Assembly: GCA_947452635.1 (NCBI GenBank) | Contig: CANGEE010000010.1 | Location: 1 to 32,370 of the forward strand | Source: Comamonadaceae bacterium | Lineage (GTDB): Bacteria > Pseudomonadota > Gammaproteobacteria > Burkholderiales > Burkholderiaceae_C | Reading direction: 5' to 3' | DNA length: 32,370 nt | Shown: one piece after another, positions 27,289-32,370 of the stretch | How the letters are laid out: each line of letters starts with the position of its first letter | Position numbering within the stretch: position 1 is the stretch's first letter | The notes under the pieces: generated by a model | Seen by the model: the letters and a program-made list of their open reading frames with translations, nothing else | Database searches by the model: none | What the model was told of the DNA's origin: nothing | Translations under genes and position numbers: made by a program

Positions 27289-28200
27289 ATGGAATTCCGT
27301 CACCTGCGTTACTTTTTGATGTTGGCCGAAGAACTGCACTTTGGCCGGGCGGCGCAGCGTTTGTCTATTTCGCAGCCGCCGCTGAGTTTGAATATTCAGC
27401 AACTCGAAGCCTCGGTGGGCGCGCCATTGTTCAACCGCAACAGCCGGGGCGTGCAACTGACCGAGGCCGGGCGCGCCTTTGTACCCGCCGCCCGCGCCCT
27501 GTTGGCGCAGGCGGTGCAGGCGGCGCAAGACGCCCGTGATGTGGCACAGGGCCAGGCCGGCACCTTGCACATTGGTTTCGCCGGCAGCATGCTGTACTGC
27601 GGTTTGCCGCAAATTTTGGCGCGGTTTCAATTGGCCCATCCGCGCCTGCGTTTGGTGCTGCGCGAGCTCAGTTCCAGCGAGCAGCTGCCCGAGTTGGTGG
27701 GCGACCGGCTGGACGTGGGCTTTGTCCACACCACCCGGGTGCCGGCCGGATTCTCCCAGTTGCGGGTGGCCAGCCAGCCTTTTGTGGCCTGTGTACCGCA
27801 GGGCCATGCCCTGGCAGGTCAGCGCAGTTTGACGCTGGCGCAGCTGGCCAGCGAGGCGCTGGTGTTGGTGTCGCGCGCGGTCTCGCCCGACTACCACGAA
27901 CGCATCGTGCAGCTGTGTGCCTCAGCCGGCTGGACCCCCGAGGTGCGGCACGAGTTGCAGCATTGGCTCAGCGTGGTGTCCTTGGTGTCGCAAGGCCTGG
28001 GCGTGGCCTTGGTGCCAGCCGCTTTGCAGCAATCCAAGCTGGCCGGCGCTTGCTTTGTGCCGATTGACGATTTGCACGTCCGCTACGACACGCATTGCCT
28101 GTGGCGCAGCGACCGCGACCAACAAGCGCTCAGCGCATTCACCCAGGCTGTGCAAGCGGTCACCTTAGACCCTGATAATGGCGTTTTGGGTTCCGCTTGA
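27289..28200 (+). CDS. LysR family transcriptional regulator
   Basis: MEFRHLRYFLMLAEELHFGRAAQRLSISQPPLSLNIQQLEASVGAPLFNRNSRGVQLTEAG. Confidence 0.96.
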   Translation: MEFRHLRYFLMLAEELHFGRAAQRLSISQPPLSLNIQQLEASVGAPLFNRNSRGVQLTEAGRAFVPAARALLAQAVQAAQDARDVAQGQAGTLHIGFAGSMLYCGLPQILARFQLAHPRLRLVLRELSSSEQLPELVGDRLDVGFVHTTRVPAGFSQLRVASQPFVACVPQGHALAGQRSLTLAQLASEALVLVSRAVSPDYHERIVQLCASAGWTPEVRHELQHWLSVVSLVSQGLGVALVPAALQQSKLAGACFVPIDDLHVRYDTHCLWRSDRDQQALSAFTQAVQAVTLDPDNGVLGSA

Positions 28201-28210
28201 AAGACGCGCA

Positions 28211-28747
28211 ATGATCGAAACACTGGTGTTAGGGGGTGGTTGCTTTTGGTGCACCGAGGCGGTGTATGTGCGCGTCAAAGGCGTGCTGGACGTGGAGTCC
28301 GGTTACTGCAATGGCCAAACCCTGCAGCCGACTTACGAGCAGGTGTGCAGCGGGCGCACCGGCCACAACGAGGTGGTCAAGCTGCAGTTCGACCCGGCGC
28401 AAGTGAGTCTGCGCGAGCTGCTGGAAATCTTTTTTGTGATCCACGACCCGACCACCCTGAACCGCCAAGGCAACGACCGTGGCACCCAGTACCGCAGCGG
28501 TATTTATGTCACCACGCCAGAACAAGGCGATGCGGCCAGGGCGCTGATCGACGAGTTGACCCAGGCGGATGCTTTTGACGGCGATGCCATCGTCACCGAG
28601 GTCTTGCCCCTGGCCAACTACAGCGCCGCCGAGGACTACCACCAAGACTTTTTCGAGCGCAACCCCGGCCAAGGTTATTGCTTGGCCGTGGCCGCGCCCA
28701 AGGTGAGCAAGTTCCGCAAAACCTTTGCCCGTTTGGCCAAGGACTGA
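28211..28747 (+). CDS. msrA: Peptide-methionine (S)-S-oxide reductase
   Basis: LGGGCFWCTEAVYVRVKGVLDVESGYCNGQ; GHNEVVKLQFDP; HDPTTLNRQGNDRGTQYRSGIY. Confidence 0.96.
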   Translation: MIETLVLGGGCFWCTEAVYVRVKGVLDVESGYCNGQTLQPTYEQVCSGRTGHNEVVKLQFDPAQVSLRELLEIFFVIHDPTTLNRQGNDRGTQYRSGIYVTTPEQGDAARALIDELTQADAFDGDAIVTEVLPLANYSAAEDYHQDFFERNPGQGYCLAVAAPKVSKFRKTFARLAKD

Positions 28748-29250
28748 TGAACCCGAGCGCCCGCACTGTGATGGCCAATCGCCTGCTGCGGTGGCTTGGG
28801 CTCGGGCACGGGCAAAGTCACGGGCGCGGTGAGGCGATCGGCCACGGCGATTCAACGGCGTCAGGCCTGCAGCGTGTCCGCGCCGCTTGGGGCGTGTTGG
28901 CTTTGGCCCTGTCGTTGGCCTTGGTGTTATCGCCCTTGTTGTCGCGCATGCACCATGTGTTGCATCCCGGGCACGGCGTGGCTGTCATGTCGGTGCAGTC
29001 CCACACGGGCCCCGAGCTTGGGGCCGGCACAGCGCGTTCTGCGCTCGAGCGCTTGTTCGGCACCCACACCGAGGGTTCGCAGGTCTGCCAGTTGCTGGAG
29101 CACAGCCCCTGTGCCGATGGCGCTGCCCCCGCGCTGGCGCTGGATTTGTTGGATGTGCCCGCGTTGTCGGTGCCTTGCCCGTTCAATGCTTCGTGCGCGG
29201 CAAGTTTTGTCGCCTTCTTTCAAGCCCGCGGCCCTCCCGCCATCCTTTGA
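28747..29250 (+). CDS. DUF2946-like small membrane protein with His/Cys motifs
   Basis: GHGQSHGRGEAIGHGDS, a TM segment, RMHHVLHPGHGV, VCQLLEHSPCADG, C-terminal FFQARGPPAIL. Its ATG overlaps the msrA TGA by 1 nt and it precedes a TonB receptor. Confidence 0.6.
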   Translation: MNPSARTVMANRLLRWLGLGHGQSHGRGEAIGHGDSTASGLQRVRAAWGVLALALSLALVLSPLLSRMHHVLHPGHGVAVMSVQSHTGPELGAGTARSALERLFGTHTEGSQVCQLLEHSPCADGAAPALALDLLDVPALSVPCPFNASCAASFVAFFQARGPPAIL

Positions 29251-29317
29251 AGTTTTTTGACCTTCGCCCCGGAGTCTGACTCTGGTGCTGTGCGTTATTC
29301 ATTTCACAGGATTTTCA

Positions 29318-31369
29318 ATGCGGTTCATTTCTCGTGTCTGTATACGACCTCAGTTCATCGTTTCGGGCTTCGCTTTACTGCTGCTGGCTGGCGCTGTCCA
29401 GGCACAAAACACAGCGGTGTCAGAAATCATCATCACCGGCAATCCCTTGGCGTCTGAAGCGCGGCTCACGCCCGCCAGCAGCCTGTCAGGCCTGCAATTG
29501 CTCGAACGCGGCCAAAGCACCTTGGGCGAAACGCTGAACCAATTGCCCGGCGTCTCCAGCACCTACTTTGGGCCCAACGCCAGCCGCCCCATCATTCGCG
29601 GTTTGGACGGGGACCGCATCCGCGTGCTCAGCAACAGCTCCGCCAGCCTGGACGCCTCGGCGCTGAGTTACGACCATGCGGTGCCGCTGGATGTGTTGTC
29701 CACTGAGCGCATCGAGGTGCTGCGCGGCCCGGCGGCTTTGCAATACGGCGGCAGCGCGGTGGGCGGCGTGGTGAATGTGATCGACAACCGCATTCCCCGT
29801 GAAGCCATGAGCGGCGTGCTGGGCAAAGCCCAAGTTCAAGGGGGCACAGGCAACCACGAGCGCAGCGTGGCGGGTTTGCTGGAGTCCGGCAACGAACGCT
29901 GGGGCCTGCATGTGGACGGCTTTGAGCGCCGCAGCGGCGACGTCGCCGTGCCCGTGCGTTTGGCTTGCGACCCCGCCGGCGAAACCCTTTATGCCAAGCG
30001 CATTTGCAACTCCGCCAGCCAGTCGCGCGGGGGTGCCTTCGGAGCCAGCACCTTCTGGGACGCTGGCTACTTGGGTGCCTCGGTCGACACCTACCAAAGC
30101 GACTACGGCACCGTGGCCGAAGACCGGGTAAAGATCGGCATGACCAGCACGCGCTATGCCTTGGAAGGCCAGGTGCGCCATCTGCCGGGCATGTGGGAGA
30201 GCGCCAAAGCGCGCGTCAGCCAGACGGACTACAAGCACACCGAATTCGATGCGGGTCAGCCCGGCACCGTGTTTGCCAACACCGGTCAAGCGTTGCGCTT
30301 GGAAGTGCGCCATCGCGCCTTGCAAAGCTTGGGCGGCTGGCGCGGCGTGGTGGGTGTGCAAGCCGAATCGGCGCGGTTTTCGGCGGTGGGCGACGAGGCG
30401 TTCGCCCCTTACAGCCGGTCCACCAGCCAAGCCATTTTTGTGCACGAGGAACGGCCCGCTCCTTGGGGGCAGCTCCATGCAGGTGCGCGTTTCGAGTCGG
30501 TGCGGGTTCAGTCTTTGGGCAATCCGGCGCTGGACCGTTTTGAAGTGGGTACTCGCCAGTTCACGCCCTTCAGCATGGCGGTGGGCAGCTTGTTGAAACT
30601 GACACCTGCTTGGGGTGTGACGGGCAACGCCGCCATGACCCAACGCGCACCCAAAGACCATGAGCTGTATGCCAACGGCCCGCATTTGGCCACACATGCC
30701 TGGGAAGTGGGCAGCAGCAGCTTGGGGCTGGAAAAATCCACCAGCGTCGATCTGGGCCTGGACTGGAAAAACGGCCCGCACCGGATGACGGTGACCGCTT
30801 TTGCCAGCCAGTTTGCCAACTTCATTGGTTTGATGGGCACAGGGGATTTCAAAGATAAAGAGGGGAAAACGTTCTTGGGCAATGACCCCCTGGCATTGCC
30901 AGTGCAAAATTACCAAGGCGTCAAAGCCCGCTTTCAAGGCCTGGAGGCCAGTGGCTCGGTGCGCTTGTGGCAAGGGGAGTCCACGCTGGATTTGGCACTG
31001 CGCGCTGACACCGTGCGCGCTACCAACGAGACCACGGGCGAGCCCTTGCCGCGCATCGCACCTCTGCGTCTGGGTAGCACCCTGGCCTATGCCCAAGGGC
31101 CCTGGAATGCCAAGCTGGGCCTGGACTGGCACGCCGCGCAAAACCGGGTGCCTGCGGGCAACGTGGCCACCGTCGCTTACAGCTTGGTGAACGCCAGCGT
31201 GGCCTACCGACAAAAATGGGACGCCACAGCGCTGACTTGGTTTGCGCGCATCGACAACCTCACCGACAGCCTGGCCTACAGCGCCACCTCGATCTTGACC
31301 AGCACCGCCTTTGGCAAATCGCCGCTGCCCGGGCGCAGCTTCAAGTTGGGGGTTCAGGCCAGCTTTTAA
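29318..31369 (+). CDS. TonB-dependent receptor, ZnuD-like
   Basis: Signal peptide ...AGAVQAQ; plug VSEIIITGNPL; RPIIRGLDGDRIRVLSN; EVLRGPAALQYGGSAVGGVVNVIDNRIP; C-terminal aromatic ...FKLGVQASF. Confidence 0.9.
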   Translation: MRFISRVCIRPQFIVSGFALLLLAGAVQAQNTAVSEIIITGNPLASEARLTPASSLSGLQLLERGQSTLGETLNQLPGVSSTYFGPNASRPIIRGLDGDRIRVLSNSSASLDASALSYDHAVPLDVLSTERIEVLRGPAALQYGGSAVGGVVNVIDNRIPREAMSGVLGKAQVQGGTGNHERSVAGLLESGNERWGLHVDGFERRSGDVAVPVRLACDPAGETLYAKRICNSASQSRGGAFGASTFWDAGYLGASVDTYQSDYGTVAEDRVKIGMTSTRYALEGQVRHLPGMWESAKARVSQTDYKHTEFDAGQPGTVFANTGQALRLEVRHRALQSLGGWRGVVGVQAESARFSAVGDEAFAPYSRSTSQAIFVHEERPAPWGQLHAGARFESVRVQSLGNPALDRFEVGTRQFTPFSMAVGSLLKLTPAWGVTGNAAMTQRAPKDHELYANGPHLATHAWEVGSSSLGLEKSTSVDLGLDWKNGPHRMTVTAFASQFANFIGLMGTGDFKDKEGKTFLGNDPLALPVQNYQGVKARFQGLEASGSVRLWQGESTLDLALRADTVRATNETTGEPLPRIAPLRLGSTLAYAQGPWNAKLGLDWHAAQNRVPAGNVATVAYSLVNASVAYRQKWDATALTWFARIDNLTDSLAYSATSILTSTAFGKSPLPGRSFKLGVQASF

Positions 31370-31449
31370 AAAAGCAGGCTGCGCCGCAGGGGACTGCGCT
31401 ACGTGGTTTCCGTGCTCAAAGGGCACCGACCGCACGGGATAATCAAGGC

Positions 31450-32370
31450 ATGAACCTGGACCACCCCGTTATTTCCGCCATGCTGCCCGTGATCTTGTTG
31501 GTTATGGCGGGCTTTGCGGCAGGCAAGGGCGGTTTGGTGCGGCGCGAGTCTGTCAAAGACCTGACCAATCTGGTGTTTTTGGTGCTGTCGCAGGCGCTGC
31601 TGTTTCGCACCATGAGCAGCGTGCATTTGGAGCGCTTGTCCTTGCAGCCGGTGTTCGCGTATTTTGCATTGGCGGTGGTCTTGTTCTTGGTCATGCTGGT
31701 GTGCTACGGGCGCGATTCACGCGCCTCGGTCTTGGCGCTGGCCAGTATTTTCAGCAACACCGTGATGATCGGCGTGCCCTTGGTGGGCCTGGCCTATGGC
31801 CCTGAGGGGCAGGTGCTGTTGTTCACCCTGATTTCTTTGCATGCCTTGATCGTGCTCACTTTTGCCACCATCGTGTTGGAGTTGCAAATGGCCCATGAGC
31901 AAGCGCAAAGAGGTGGTACGCCTCGGCACATGGCGCGCACCGTGGGCCTGGCCATGCGCAATGCGGTCTTGCATCCGGTGCCTTTACCGATTTTGGCGGG
32001 TTTGCTCTATGCGCAAACCGGCTGGGGCTTGCATCCGGTGATTGACAAACCGCTGATGCTGATGAGCAATGCCTTTGGCCCCGTGGCCTTGTTGTTGGTG
32101 GGCATCACCTTGTCGCAGGCGCACATCGGCCATCACTTTGTCAGTGCACTCAAAATTTCACTCGTCAAAACCGTTGTGCATCCGGCCTTGATGCTCGGCG
32201 TCGGGTGGCTGTGGGGCCTGCGCGGCCTGCCCTTGTCGGTGATGGTGATGGCAGCGGCCTTGCCGGTGGGGGCGAACGTGTTTTTGTTCTCGCAGCGCTA
32301 CGAGAAAGAAGAAGACGTGGTCACCGCCTCGGTCGCGCTGTCGGCGGTCATGGCCTTGCTCAGTGTCTCC
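31450..32370 (+). CDS. AEC-family (auxin efflux carrier-like) transporter; partial at the window edge
   Basis: Hand translation from ATG 31450: MNLDHPVISAMLPVILLVMAGFAAGKGGLVRRESVKDLTNLVFLVLSQALLFRTM...NTVMIGVPLVGLAYG..., open to the end of the window and absent from the ORF track. Confidence 0.9.
   Translation, partial: MNLDHPVISAMLPVILLVMAGFAAGKGGLVRRESVKDLTNLVFLVLSQALLFRTMSSVHLERLSLQPVFAYFALAVVLFLVMLVCYGRDSRASVLALASIFSNTVMIGVPLVGLAYGPEGQVLLFTLISLHALIVLTFATIVLELQMAHEQAQRGGTPRHMARTVGLAMRNAVLHPVPLPILAGLLYAQTGWGLHPVIDKPLMLMSNAFGPVALLLVGITLSQAHIGHHFVSALKISLVKTVVHPALMLGVGWLWGLRGLPLSVMVMAAALPVGANVFLFSQRYEKEEDVVTASVALSAVMALLSVS

Noticed and set aside
29486-31435. 649-aa minus-strand ORF opposite the TonB receptor
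   Set aside because: It lies wholly antisense to a clear TonB receptor, has low-complexity His/Gln/Ala-rich content and no recognisable domain. Long antisense ORFs are expected in GC-rich coding DNA.
31410-31437. CCGTG...CACGG and GTGC...GCAC pairings between the TonB receptor and AEC genes
   Set aside because: Only 4-5 bp arms and no poly-T, consistent with chance in GC-rich DNA.
1-32370. CRISPR array, tRNA/rRNA gene, transposon, toxin-antitoxin or phage-defence island
   Set aside because: No regularly spaced repeats, no tRNA-like T-arm, no transposase/integrase motifs and no defence-protein domains were recognised by eye. A tRNAscan, CRISPR finder and HMM scan would be needed to exclude them formally.

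Overview
The window is a GC-rich, gene-dense chromosomal segment that looks like Betaproteobacteria (Burkholderiales/Comamonadaceae style, inferred from gene content). I call 31 protein-coding genes. Two run off the window ends and are absent from the supplied ORF track: a KdpD-like histidine kinase at 1..1358 (-) and an AEC-family transporter at 31450..32370 (+). I saw no rRNA, tRNA, CRISPR array, transposase, integrase or phage gene. Main blocks: (i) slyX, an RlmN/Cfr-family radical SAM methyltransferase and a split AtuA (DUF1446) pair with overlapping ends; (ii) an 8-gene minus-strand run with a CMD-like protein, two Bug-type solute-binding proteins, MFS, Ogt, EamA, a Blc-type lipocalin and a FAD monooxygenase; (iii) phosphomannomutase and waaA; (iv) a minus-strand run tetR, adaptor, RND pump, PIMT-like methyltransferase, rhodanese, tolC; (v) a lytic transglycosylase and an orphan OmpR-type response regulator divergent from a subtilase; (vi) gcdH divergent from lysR-msrA; (vii) a DUF2946-like protein upstream of a ZnuD-like TonB receptor. 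Nothing here is clearly an undescribed defence or mobile system. The best leads are the non-canonical PIMT-like protein inside the efflux/TolC run, the RlmN-like paralog joined to the AtuA pair, the Bug genes coupled to an MFS transporter and a monooxygenase, and several palindromic candidate operators.
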